Source: Rhea pennata
Lineage: Eukaryota > Chordata > Aves > Rheiformes > Rheidae
NCBI RefSeq assembly: GCF_028389875.1
Contig: NC_084668.1
Location: forward strand, 17,503,993 to 17,567,992
DNA: 64,000 nt
Direction of reading: 5' to 3'
The notes below the pieces were generated by a model, which ran no database searches, was not told where the DNA came from, and saw only the letters and a list, made by a program, of their open reading frames with translations. Positions 1 to 13,150 of this stretch are shown in pieces. Position 1 is the stretch's first letter. Each line of letters begins with the position of its first letter. The translations under genes and the position numbers were made by a program.

Positions 1-3000
1 TCTTGTGATTTTTTTTGTTTGTTTTTAATGCTTTGCAATTTCATAGGAAATACACAACCAAAATATTCCAAGCACAATTTTTTAGGTCATGTAACCTTAT
101 ATATATATGTAAGAAATTCTATTACATGGAGAGAGCGGGGGGGAAAACCCACTCACAAAACACTGGCACTCTGTTACTCACCCCTCTCCCAAAACTAAAT
201 AAAATTCAAAAGAATGACAATTTGCCTTACACAAAAGCTAGATACACACAGGAGTGAGATCAATTTACTGCAGTCCAACACGTTTCTGTCATTCTACCGG
301 ACTACAGTAAATGTGCTCTCTCTTCACCCGTTGCAACTGCTAAGTGAAGCATGTTAGCAAACACCTTCTCACCACAAGGTAACTGATAAGCAATTACTTT
401 TAAAGTGCAGTAACATTCATCGTGTTAGACAGGTTTTTATACTCAAACCAACAGAAGCTAAAGCAGATGCTACTGAGCATCAACTCTGACCGGTTGTATT
501 GAGACACAGGACAACACACTGCTCTCTCCATCAGAGGTGCTATGGCACAACATCTATCCACATAGTTTGCCATTAAATATATGACACACCAGCTTCAAAG
601 ATCTTTTTGAAGAGATTTGGGGAAAAGGACATTTGAAAAGGCAAATGGAACAATTTTCAACTTTGAATATTGTAGGAAGAATTCAAGAAGATATAGCAAA
701 GATAGAAATGACCCCAGAAGATAAGAGAAAATAAAATGGAAACAGAAAGGGTTCTGTAATCCTGAACCTTGTTAACTGAGAGAGAAGAAAGGAAGTAGTG
801 CACAAGAGCATATATAAAATACTGAACACCAGAGAGCATGGTGCACAGAGCAAATGGCAGTTTGTCTTTCTGATATACATACAATGAAATCTGAATGGCA
901 ACTGAATTCAAAGTTTGAAAGAGCAAAGTGTGTTTTACACAATACAGACATTATGAAGTTCCTTGCTGTGAGATTTGATCGAGGCAAACCACATTAGGTA
1001 TAGTTAGTGACTGACATATACACTGCTGGTAAAGTTTTAAAGAGAAGTTATTCCATATCTATTTATTATGAAGGCTCTTGCACTTTCATCTAAAACATTT
1101 CACTCTGCCACAAGAAACACAATAGAAAGTATAGAAAACTACTTTTAAGTCAGTATTGCAGTATCTAAGGACCTATTTCTGAAGTGAAACTCTTAAGACA
1201 GAGATGTCTATGATTTATTTTTTGTAAGGGCGAAAAGGAATTCACAATTCTCTGTTTTAGCCAGGGTTTAAGGAAAGTACAACCAATTCACACATCTATA
1301 CATTTATCACACTCTATAAAGTTACTTCATCATTGTAAAACTAGTTTCTCAATAACAAAACAAAATATCCCAGAAAGTGAATTTTACCTGATAAGTGCAT
1401 TGAGTGGAATTTTTTTCCATGGGATACCCTGCTTGAGCAAATCATTAGCGAAAGACTGAATTGAGAACAAGGACTGTAAAATGGCATTCATATAGCAGGT
1501 GTTTCCCAAATTTGAAAATCTAGAAAAACAGAAGATACTGTTAAGCATAGTGTTACTAACATATAGGATATCCACCACCCCAGCCAGATATTTGTATACA
1601 GGGAATGCAGGTATTTACAAGGAATGCATCGATGAGTATTTCCACAATAAAAATATTAAAATACATGTGTAAATACACACAATAGAGAAATAAATCATGC
1701 AAGTATATGAAAGGATGCAAGTAGCCTGAAATTATTACATCATCTGAAATTTTCAGGAAGTGAATTAAGAACATGTATTTTCCATACCAGAAAAAGTGCT
1801 CCCTGTCTCCAGGTTCACGGCTTTCAGCATTAGGTTAGGATTTTTTTTTTAAATGAAACATATATAACAAGAGTGTGCATATTCTGATGATGAGAGCATG
1901 CACATTAAAAGGAAAAAAAAAGAAACCTACCCTTGTAACTGTTGTTGTGGATGAGTAGAAAGGGGCACTCGGGGTTTGTTCCACCCTGTATAATCTTGAT
2001 TAGACCTCATTTTTTTAACAGAAAGAGGTGCAGGCTGAGAAAGAAATCCCAGACTTCTTTTGGCTGAGGGGGTCTGGCTGGATATGCTAGACCTAAAAAC
2101 ATAAATGGATGGTAAGTGCCAGATTTCTAATGTCCTTCCTTAAGCAGTTATAGTATATTGCATTAGGATTCTACCACTACAGAAGACAAGGACTAATGAA
2201 GTCGCAAGACTACTGGTATGTTTCATAACACAAAAAAAGTACGATTGGAAATTTTTATCCAGAACACTTAAGAAATGCTCTCTTTGGTTAAATTTCCCTA
2301 CAACCACAGGTGTGCATGTAGGGCAACCAAGTCCTTTGTTTTTAACACGTTTATCAACTCCTCATGCAGTATACTAAGAATGATTTTGTAGCTTGAGACC
2401 ACAAATAATGAGATATGTTTAAAATCCACATGTAGGCTAAAGTCTTCATTTTCAACTGCCCAATCTTGTAATCTTATCACTCCAGACCACAGTTTCTCCT
2501 GTATAAAACATGGACAATGCCTCTTTTCTTCCTTGATGTTTTATCTTACCTCTCTAGAGCAGAGACTGACAGTCTGATTGCACAGTGTCTACAATAAAAG
2601 AATCTCAACCTCAATGGGATTCTCCTAGTATTACTAGAATACTATTATTAAAAAACAGAATTCTATATCACTTATCTGCCTGCAAAAAATGAAGCTAGCA
2701 ATGTTTTGCCAGATTTAGTTTCAAGTTCTAGAGCTCAGATTAATCATCTGGATCAGCTAAACTATTAACTATTCCTTGTTAAGTTTGATTTCCAAAACCT
2801 CTCAAGCAGTGCTGTACAAATGTGGAGGCAATCAAGCATAGTGAGGCTTTTGTTGCACAGAAATGGATTTCTGTGCTAAAATCTTGAAAAAGTTCCCTCT
2901 CACAGAAAAGCCTATTAGAAAGCTCAGATTTTAAATACGTCACTTTCTTTGATGAGGCTCTGCAAAATATAATAAGCTTCAGTTATTTCAGACAGTCCAC

Positions 3001-6000
3001 TTCTTACATCTACAAACTTCAACTACTGCTTGTAACTTGAACAATTGTAATTGTATTGATTATCTACATTGTACTTTTAGAAAAATGATATACATATTTT
3101 ATGCATAAAAGCTATACACAATCCGATAAACATACAGGAAACGGAATATCCTATTTCCTGAGAAATAGTTGTCATTTACAGTTCACACTAATGAATCAGT
3201 CCTACCTGTCCAGAGTGGAACTGGCAGTGGAGTATTCTTTTGATGAGGACCTACTACCATAAAAGGATGATGACTGTAGTGGTAAAACACCTTGAAAAAG
3301 AAATAGAAAGGCAGGTAATTTTGCTCCAGGTAGCTTAGCTCTTTGGTTCAAAAGTCTCTAGCCAAAATGTTTAAAAACCCTCTAATCTTATTTTCCACCA
3401 TTGATTATTAAATAAAGTGCTAAATCAAATATAAAAAATAAGCAAAGATATACTGGAATTTTAATCAGGTTTAATATCATAATCCTCATCATATGCAAAT
3501 TACAATATGTAACATTAAAAAGTCACTGAAATAATGCAACTATCTGAAGCATAATAAATGCCCATCTTATTTAATATACAAGATACATGTAACAGAAAAC
3601 TCTAACGATTTCCAATACAGTGTTCTCAAAGTTCAAGGTAAATGTGCAGGAAGTGAAAACAGTTTCTCTTCCCACTACAATGAAACAATCCTATTCTGCC
3701 CCAAGTGTGAAATTTGTTCTGACATCCTTGTGTCAGATCCTGAGAATCTAATTTCTCAGATGGTACAAAGGAAAAAATGTATGGTTCCAAGAGTCAAAAA
3801 AAAATCTGTTAAGGTAAATCACAGCATAGGTTAGGTTAGGTTGGACAAGGAATAAACACTTCCTTCCATCCCAGCCTGAAATGGTTTGAGCCATGCAACT
3901 TTCAAACATACAGCCACATTCAGGAAGTTAACAATACTGTCAGCTGACTTACAGGTATACACATTCCAGACTTTAATTTTGACTTTAAAACGCAAATCAG
4001 ATTTTTATTCAGAGAAAAAACAGCTGCCTTGCTGCTCTTCCAGCAACGTATCTGTGCCATCTGAGCTGCACTAAAAAGTGTGCATTTAGTAATTTTCCCG
4101 TAAAAGCAAAATCCTGAATGCATTCATCTTCTGAGGAAAGAGATTCAGTATTTTGAAATATAACTGAAGAACTGTGCTGCTTACCAGTTTATGAACAAAT
4201 ACTGTCTATATTACTATAATGCCTATGTACCCTTGTCACACTCCAGAATCCAACAGAACTACTGTACAAACAGAAAAGAAGTCCTGGCCCCAAAGAGTTC
4301 CCCTTGTAAATGCTGCAAAGTAGGCTGTACTTTCAGCACAAGAACAGCCTAAAATTTTTGTGCAACTTAGGGGAAAGTCTGAAGTTGCTCGTTGATTTTT
4401 CAAGAAAGAAGACACATGGGCTGACATCAGCAGGAGAGGTACAGGAGTGAGGGCCACACAAAGGAGAGTGAGAGGTAAGCCAAAGCAGGCTTGAAAAATG
4501 ATGGGAAGTTGTTTGCACCTCATATATGGCTCTGTAGGAAGCAAAAAAGTTGGTGGCACAGGGTAAGCAAAAGGTTAGGAAAACAAGCTCTGCAGCTGCT
4601 TTCTGAACTGGTATCAAAAGAGCAAAATTGTACTGGTCAAAGACAGAAGGTATCATCTGGCTTTATCTTTATTTTTTCTTACCTGATGTCCTATTTTCTT
4701 CTGCTTGCTTCAAATTCAACTGTTTTTCTCTGCTACTATTTAAATACTTCCATGCTGGATCACTTAGGGCTTTATTATTCCTGCAGATAAACACAAATGG
4801 AAGTCAGAGCAGGTGTAGAAAATACAGGATATTGCTTGTCAATATTTACAGTTTGTTTTAAAGCATTTCTCTCCTATTGTCTTTAGTACTCAACTATGGA
4901 ATACATATACTTATTTGCTAGCAAAGCTTAACTATTTAAATAAGCCTTCTTTCTTATGAAGAAAGGTGAACGTGCACATTAAGAGATTATTTCCAAACAG
5001 CAGTTCTTCCCTTTACAAGTTTTGTCTCAAAAGGTCAAAGTAAGTTCAGCAAAGAACCTACTGATTGCAATACGTTTGTGTGTGACGATTCAAGCTAAGC
5101 TGAAAAAAAAGGATGACAGAAAATTTGCACTTGCCAGTCTTCTGCAAATCAATTACTATATCAGGTTATACTTCTCTCATTAATCCTGAATGCAAATCCT
5201 ATTTTAAGCATCCAGTAGGATCTGACTTTTATTAGTGGCTGGCCTGTATAATGTTGCTGAGGCAGAGCAAATACTCAAGCTTTCTCTTCAGAAATATTTA
5301 CATTTACAAACAAAAAAAAAGTTTAAATCACAAACAAAAACAACAGTTACTTACGTTGAAGAATCATTCTCTTTGGGATAATCTTCACTCATTTCTGAAC
5401 CTGGAGGTTGTGTTCTTTTCCTCTTTTCACTAATGACAGAGAAATTTTGAAGTAATCACTCTTTCGGAAAAGCTAGTAAATGACCATCTTTCAACTCAAT
5501 AGATCTTCTCAATGCTTTCTATGCGTTTTTCACCATCTTCCACAATATCCAGTTTTATAACATACACAGAGAAGAACTTGATTGGCACAGCTCTATTTTT
5601 TTTCATAACTCTCAAATGCCAGTACCAGCCAGAGGCCAGAAAAGCACATATTAACATCCTGTTAAAAGCAACAGCAAAACCATAGGAAGCAAAAAGTGTT
5701 CTCTTCTTGCTTCTAGGTGTAATAAGTTCAGTCTGTAGCTCCACGACATACTAAATTTCAACACTAACACAATAAAGGAATAACATTCTTACCGATTATC
5801 CAATAAGCCTGTTCTGTGAGGGACAGATGATGCAGGAGATGCTGAGATGTTAACCCTGTTGCTAGGCACTCCGGTTCCAGGGGAATTCTTAACAGATGTT
5901 CTAGCTGGGGTTCCCAGCACCTTTCGAAATGGATTTTCATCCTTACTTTCCACAGTCACTCTTTTGGGAGGAGTCTGCAAAATCCGTGGCAGGGAGAGGG

Positions 6001-9000
6001 GACACAACCCAAAAAATGAAAAATATGATCATCTTCAGTCTAAAATAGCTTTCACACTGCTGCTTCATCTGCCACAGCTTAGAATCCAGAAACAGAAAAA
6101 ATGTTGCTTGTGATAGAATGTGAGAGTTTAAACACTAGATGTGTAAAATGCTGACAGTGTAGATGCAAGTCCTAACCATAAAACCCTACTGTAGAAACCA
6201 AATCCCCTTCTCATTTCCGTACGGTAAAGTCCGCTGATTGGACTTCTGTTTTTAAAATCTTCTTCACATTCTTTGAGATGGAAAGACGCATGATTCCTAA
6301 CTACCCCTAGAACCAGTACAGGTGGTACTTAAAAAACAAAACAAAACAAAAACTACAACAACAAAAGTCATATAAACCCCACATATTTAGAACACTGCCC
6401 TGAAAGCTTTGGCCCAAGCCAACAACACACGTAATGAAACAGAAAGAGCTGGTAGCTGGCTAAGGAGCATTCATCAGTTTTAAACTTGAAAACTAAACAT
6501 GTCTAAACTTACCACTTTATGTACAGCTTTAGAGTTTTACTATGTGATTCCTTTAAGCAACACCTAAAATTTGTTTTGGGACAATGTCAAAAGAACTTTC
6601 CCTCAGGGCTGCAATAAGAGTATATTCACAGAGATAACAATGTAAATTGAAGCCTGTAGGCACACCATAGGATTTGTATTATGGAAAGAGAAAAAGGATA
6701 AACAGAAGTAGTTTCAAGGAAAGTCACCTTCAGGAAGAAGTCTGTGACATTTACATGAAAAACTGAGCAGAATGGCACAAATTCAGTAACTTCATTTTTA
6801 CAAAAATGTGGCCAGCACTTTTTGAATGTATACATTTGGCTGAAACCTGTTAAACTTATTATGCTGACTTTAACATGCTCAGATGCAGTGTATTTTGGGT
6901 GTTCAGTATAAACAAATAGATATTCAGAACTACGTGAGAGGCAGGTCTTAAGCATGTATTTTCCATTTATTTCTGCCTCTTCTGTCTGACTGACTGCTTA
7001 GCAGTCTTCAACAGTTAGATGCTGACTTTAGTCAGTCGTGCAGAGCAGGAGGCACACTGTTGCCAAAACATCCCATAAACATCTATTCCAAGCCTTCTGG
7101 ACTACAAAGACTTTGGATGCAAAACAAATATTTTGCTATTACTATTACAATGTATAATAAGAGCATAAAAGGAAAAAAGAATAAAAGGAAATCAGAAAAA
7201 GGAAAAATTTGAAATTTAACAGTTTAAACAAACCTGGTTTTCTATATAGGAGAATTGTCTATTAGCTTCCTTCTGTGTGGTCCTGCTGCCCAGCACACCT
7301 CCAAAGCTGCCAGATCCCTGAGAGGGTTTCCCAGCTGACAGTGAAATTACACAACATTTAGTTTGTTGTTTAATTGACTGGCATTCTTATTTGTACAAGT
7401 GTTATTTACAGTTGAACTTGGAAGAGATGCAGTAGATTTCCAGACAGTATAATATTATGACAGCACAGACAAGCTCATTTTTATGAATACCCCTTATATT
7501 GGTTGTTTACTTAATAGGCACTAGAGTCCCTAACCATAAAAAGATAAAGACTAAATACATGGAAAAAATAAAAAGAAGAGTCTTTGCATGTACGATAAAT
7601 ATGTAAGTTTTTCAAATATGCACATGCTCACAACCTAAACAATAGGTCCAAGTTTGTTTTCTGCTTTTTGTTAAGTATGCCAAAGGTACGTTATGAGAAA
7701 GGTGCATAACAAAAATCTGGGGTCTGGGCCGAAAAGAAGTACTTACACAAATACAACATGCAAAGAAAGTCAGTAATACAAGGAGGACAAAATGGCTAAA
7801 GGTGAAAAAAAGAAAATACTGCATTTATCCTTCCCCAATCTGTCATTAGTATGATTTGCAACAATTGTACTTACCAGTATGAACCCTGTCCTGATGGACT
7901 GCATCCAAATACATGCGCATTTCATTTGCGTCTTTAAATGGTACCTTATCAATCGTCAGGAAGCTGGTATCCTTTAGTGTTAACATCAGACAGCACAGTT
8001 TTCTACCATTTGGTCGTAAAGTCACAGTTTTAATATTATGGCTTAGCTGAAAAGAGAAAAGCGACTATAAACAAAATCCAATTTAAAAAGACCAAAATAC
8101 TAATACATTCAAACAAAACACCTCAAGAGATACTTGCACAGAAATACTACCTCCTGCTGATTTTTGAGCAAATATTAACCCTCACAGAATTAATGCAACC
8201 AGTTATCCTGAAAACCAGCAGAACTGATAGGCACTATCCCTCTAGCTGAACAGTCTCTGTATCCCTGGATAAGTTTTTCCTGAAACTTAAGTTTGCTGCG
8301 AAGTGTGACATTTCTGAACATACTGAAGTAAAAGCTTCATACAGTTCCCTTTAGTTGTCTGAGACTTCTACATAAAGTTTGAATTATTATTTAAGATAAA
8401 GTTTAGAAGTTTTGAGTTTCAAATATTAAGTACAAGCTTCCATTTATGTTATAATTTGCTCTCAGGGAACGCAGATTTGACACAGCTGAAATAATTTGGT
8501 TAGGAAATAAGTCAATAAAAAACATACTTAGTCTACATGCTATATAAAACAATTAAGTGATATCAAAAGTTTCAGAGTTATGGACAATCACAAGAATAAT
8601 TTTAATAAGAGCTTGTGCTCCCTAATATCACTACTGTTACTTTATTCTATATTATACCATTATATAATTGTTACTTCCTGATAATTATTTCTTATGATGC
8701 CTTCATAAGAAATTGGCCATTCAGTAACGTTTCTATCCACACAGGTTAAGGGTAACTCTTAAAACAGAGGAAGCAAAAGAGTATCTTATAACTGTTAGAT
8801 AAATGCAAGTTTAGCGATATATACCTAGGTATATTCACATTTTAAATTTGCTTGTCCTCCTCCACTTAATTCTTCATTTTGCTAGCCACTTCTTTAGCCT
8901 TGCCTAAGATAAGGCACTAGCTATGGAACAAGCTCCATGCCAGTATATTGTTATGCTCACACAGTGCTCCAAACAAGACTAAAAAACACAGCCAAGGTCA

Positions 9001-11693
9001 CTGGGCAGGCTTTTACTACATCTCTGCGTAGTGCCTATCAGATTGGAGACTTCTCCTAATTCAGCCATCTGCATACTACCACACTATCAATATAAATAAT
9101 GATGTTGAATTAATAAACACCAATTATACCCTAACACCAGAGTTTTGCTATATAGCACACTAGAAGCCATCTTTTTTTTTTTTTTAATGGAATGCAAGTT
9201 AAAAAAAAATCATTTAAACTTACTCAAGTATATAAAAGAAGGATATAAGACAGTAAAATGCACACCACATCCATAAGTGAGATTCTCTTCCACCCCATCC
9301 CAGAACTCTAGTTTTTGTGAAGCTAATCTAGACCTACCAGTAGTTCCTGAAAGAGAAAATCCACTTCAGTAAGAAACTATAAAGGGTTTATTTTGCTGGG
9401 AAAATTACACTTCTATAATATTTTTATGCTCAGTTCTTCTTAGCCCCCCCCCCCTTTTTTTAAGAGAATACCTTCACAGACTGAAAAATTGAAAAGGAGC
9501 TTCAAATTTTTCATCCACACTTAAAACATGGGGCCCACTAGAAAGGAATAACAGTTACTTCACCATACAGTGCAGAACAACCTATTTCAACTCAAAATGC
9601 TATCATGAAAGGACTCTCTGCATACTGTCGGTGCACCTGCTATGGCTCAAGCAATAAAATCTTGAGAGGTGGCAATAAATGAAATAGGTTCTAAAAGAAC
9701 TATCTACCATCTAGTACAACCTGGACAGATCTTTAAAATGTCTGAAAAATACCCCATCTTACAGAAGTCTGATGACATATTAGTGACTATGGAAAGAAAC
9801 ATAACCCTAAATCTATCCAAAGATTTTATTACAGAAACAAAAAAGGGTAGAGAAAGGGCCTACCATACTCCTAGAGCAACTTGTCAATGAATAAAGAATA
9901 ACACTTCTAAAGCAGATTAATCAGGTATTTATCACACCTGTAACAGCAAGCATGCAATGACACACTGATGGACAGGGGGCAGCTCACATAAACTACAGTC
10001 AAGTACAAGCCTGCAGTGCAAGGGGCAGTCTGCATTCCTTGCCTGCCACTTGATCACGCACACACACGCTCTTGTGCTCATAACAGTGCACGCGTTGCTG
10101 CAAGGCAGGCAGGACCAGAAAGCAGATCCAGCTGAAAAACAGCCACCGTCCAAACATACAAAATTGGTCTAAGGATGTGGCTGCTCACTTACTCCTCTTC
10201 CTTCACTGTGACCCTAACTATACGGTCCATGCCACCCCTTCTACCAGATCTGGCATCTGGTCCCTCCTGTGAGTTAATTCAAGTGAAAACCCTCTACTTA
10301 TTCTGAGTTAGTTTTCTGCCGAGTCTGTGAAACAAACTGGCTCACAGAGAGATCTGATGAGCGCGACAGCCAGTACACGGCAGGAAGCTGGGAGCAAGAC
10401 CTGCCCCTTAGGCCATGGTTACTTATTGCATAGGTTCAACCTCCCTGTGGAGCTACCTTTGGAGTCACTGCGGTGTCACGTTAACGCTTGTCTGCGCAGA
10501 ATGGAACACATGAGAACAAGCACCCGGGGCAAGTACATGGGAAAGAAACAACCGCTCTTAGTAGCGGCACAGTCTAACACTGGATTAAAGCAAACATGCA
10601 GTCATAACATCATGTGTGAGAAGATAAACCATTCTTAAGATTTTCAGGTTTACAGTAACAGAGGTAGCAACCATCCAAAGTTGATCAACATCTTATGTCT
10701 TGATTTGAAAGCAACACAGGCTGATCTAACTGATAATTGTCATGGCTGTTAGGTTCTTTGCTGAGACTTTTCAGCATATTAAGGCAACAAAACCTGATCT
10801 TTCACAAATAAAATGAACTACTGTTCACCAAGTCAACACACAGAAGTGGCTCAGAGAAAAGTCTGATGAACACTGGAGCTGGAAAATGATTGTGGCAAGG
10901 AAAAGCAGAAACCAATACTTAGATCAATTAATGACTACAGAATGGAAAAAAAAAAAAGCAGTTTAGGCTGAATATTGGAAGAGAAACCTTAATAGTGATC
11001 TGCATCAGTCTCCCAGTGAGGAAATCACATTGTCTTGCATATTTAAAACCTAAAACTGAACAGAACTGTAATACATATATAGTACAACAGTCTTGAATAA
11101 ACAAACAGAAAAGCTACAAGTATGTTAACATTTGATATTCTTCAGCTGGGAAAACTGCCAGCATAGATGCAACCCTTTAGGATCACACGGAGCTTCACCT
11201 CTAGATTCTGCAAACTTATCAGTAAGAGAAAGGCTACATGTTCCAAAAATCTAAACATGTGAGACAAGATACAGTATACTTTGGTAGTCTTTCCTCTGCT
11301 TTTCATTTCTTTCTATTCAATTGTAAGCTCAATGCTGACCTCAGCAGATCCTTTAACAATACACCTGAATAATTTACAGGAGAGTTATACAAAGAGATTA
11401 GTGTTCAGGAAATGAGGAACAAGAAACAGTGACAGAGGGAAGATTATGTGACTCTTAATAGCCTTGAAGAGGACAGCTGTTCACAAAAGGACACAATCCA
11501 CACACTCCTCAAACAAAAGCCTGAATATTTGGTGTACCTGAAATGTCTTTGGAATTCCTCCAACATTGTAGTGAACCACTAGACTCACTTTGTTGTCCTT
11601 CTCCACAATTTCAAAGCTCCCTTCTTTCCATTTTGTAATCCCAGTCTGCATGCTGCGCATCCGGACAGGTCCGTGCACCTTTAACGGAGCCAT
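1..11693 (-). CDS. USP37: Ubiquitin carboxyl-terminal hydrolase 37, 5' half (partial, runs off left edge)
   Basis: Deubiquitinase of the USP family that opposes APC/C-CDH1 and promotes S-phase entry. Nine coding exons are visible (high to low): 11538-11693, 7875-8046, 7234-7334, 5793-5974, 5355-5429, 4683-4780, 3206-3290, 1931-2093 and 1388-1519. All have GT-AG borders. The start codon at 11691-11693 opens MAPLKVHGPVRMRSMQTGIT, matching the human N-terminus. Exons 1-2 encode the N-terminal PH-like domain. A KEN degron-like motif (PKEND) lies in the 5355-5429 exon. The last visible exon holds the catalytic Cys box NLGNTCYMN, with the Cys codon at 1495-1497. The rest of the catalytic domain lies beyond base 1. 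About 388 codons of an expected ~980 are present. Bases 1-1387 read as intron. Exon 1931-2093 has an apparent extra base that breaks the frame (see findings). Confidence 0.93.
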
Positions 11694-12089
11694 GCTTTCT
11701 TGCAGAAAGAGCTAACAGGCGTAAGTGTACTTCACTTTAAAACCTGTTAAAAAGAAGTGTATTATAACTAACTAGTACCAAATAATCTCTATAGAAAGAT
11801 AAAAATATGATTAAATGTTTCTGCAGAAGTTTAGTAAAAGTAAGCTTTCTTTTGTCTTTAATACACCTGAAGGAAGCACAGACCAATAAAACTTTCCCGG
11901 TTTGGGCAGCAAGCCACTGACTCCCAAACATCCAAAGATGAGCAGACCCAGCACAGACACAGGAGTTCTTTGGGATCCTTAAAACTTTCTAGAGATTTGA
12001 GGAAAAAGAAATAAAGTACCTATTTTGAGGAAGAAAACATAAAGTTGACAAAGAGGAAGAAAACAAAGTTTCAAAGAAGCCCTAAAACG

Positions 12090-13150
12090 GAATTACTTTG
12101 TTTCGGCTGCGCCCGGAGAGCGGCGACACCCCTGGGAGGGTCCCGTTACCTCAGGGAGCCCCGCGGGAGCGGCCAGCGCGCACGGGGCCGGCGCCGCGCC
12201 GCGGGGCGTTCCCGGCGCAACGGGGACTCGCGGCGCGGAGAGCAGGTAACGCCAATGAATGGGGGAGCGCGGGCGACGCCCGGCGGCGCGCGGCAGGGGC
12301 CGGCGGCAGAGCGGAGGGCGGGGAGGGCGCGGCGGGGCCGCGCCGCCGCCGCCGCCTCACGGGCCCGAGCCCGGCCCGGCCGTGCCGCCGCCGGGCCCTC
12401 AGCGCCGGGAGGGGGCCGGGGCGAGGACCGGGGCCGCGCGCGCGGCGCGCAGCGGCGCCCGCGGGGAGGGGCCGCGCGGGCCGGGGGGGGGCCGGGGCGG
12501 GGGGGGCCGGTACCTGCGGCCCGGCGTGTCCCTGCGCGGCGGGCGGCGGCGGGGGAGGCGGCGGCGGCGGATGGCGGGAACCGGCCAGCAGCGCCAGACG
12601 CCGCGCGACGCACGCACGCACGCACGCGCGTCAGCGCCCTTCCCGGCGCGCCCCGCGCCGCTCTCCCCGCCCCCTGCCGCCCGCATGCGCCTGAGGGCGG
12701 AGCGGCGGCCCCCGTCCCCCTGCGCATGCGCCTGCGCGCACCGCGCGGCTCCGCGCTCCTCCCCTCCGCCGGCCCCCGGCGCGCGGGCGGCGGCCGGGTG
12801 AGAGGTCAGGGGTCGGGGGTCAGCGGCGGCCCGACCTCTATGGCGGCGGAGGCCTCCTGAGCTGGGCCCGGCGGCGAAGGCGGCTCCTCCTGCTCCTCCG
12901 CTCCCACCATGCACAGCCTGGCCACGGCTGCGGTGAGCGCCGGCGGCGGGCGGGGCGGGCCGGGCCGCCGCGTGCCCGGGCCGGCGGGCGCGGGCCGCCT
13001 CCGCCGGTGGCCGGCCGCGGGCCGCTCCCGCGGGGCGGGGCGGGACGGGACGGGACGGGGGAGCTGCGGGCGGGGGTGAAGGCGGGTGGGTTTTTCCCCG
13101 TCTCCTCCCGACCGCGCCCTCCCTGCGCGCCTGGACGTGGCCTGCGGGTC
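12090..13150. promoter_or_regulatory. CpG island, USP37/CNOT9 bidirectional promoter
   Basis: This is about 1 kb of very CpG-dense DNA between two divergent genes, flanked by AT-rich DNA. It contains a near-perfect NRF1 site (TGCGCATGCGCC, 12721-12732) and a second NRF1-like core (GCATGCGC, 12683-12690). An ATGGCGGC element resembling a YY1 activator site starts at 12840, and GC boxes are abundant. A CACG-type tetranucleotide run sits at 12607-12630 and G-runs at 12483-12507. TATA boxes are absent, as expected for a housekeeping divergent promoter. Confidence 0.85.
12514..12670 (-). other. USP37: Putative noncoding first exon of USP37
   Basis: In the CpG island the minus strand reads GGCCGCAG followed by GTACCG, a good splice donor, with the exon edge at 12514. 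It lies upstream of the ATG exon (11538-11693), whose acceptor is one of the AG dinucleotides just above 11693. The transcription start is not visible, so the upper limit is a guess. The exon is inferred from the donor and the island only. Confidence 0.4.

Noticed and set aside
1-1387. Search for further USP37 exons at the left edge
   Set aside because: No sequence matching the next conserved block (RFAHLLVKKD-like) was found on the minus strand; it is treated as intron.
3815-3890. Possible CR1 terminal fragment (aatcacagcataggttaggt region)
   Set aside because: Resembles the start of antisense avian CR1 3' ends for only ~35 bases before diverging; too short to call by eye.
9669-9890. 73-codon plus frame in the first USP37 coding intron
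   Set aside because: No recognisable family, no promoter or splice context, and the length is expected by chance.
12045-12860. 271-codon plus frame and opposite minus frames in the USP37/CNOT9 island
   Set aside because: High-GC stop-poor sequence covering a divergent promoter; the composition is low-complexity Arg/Ala/Gly/Pro.
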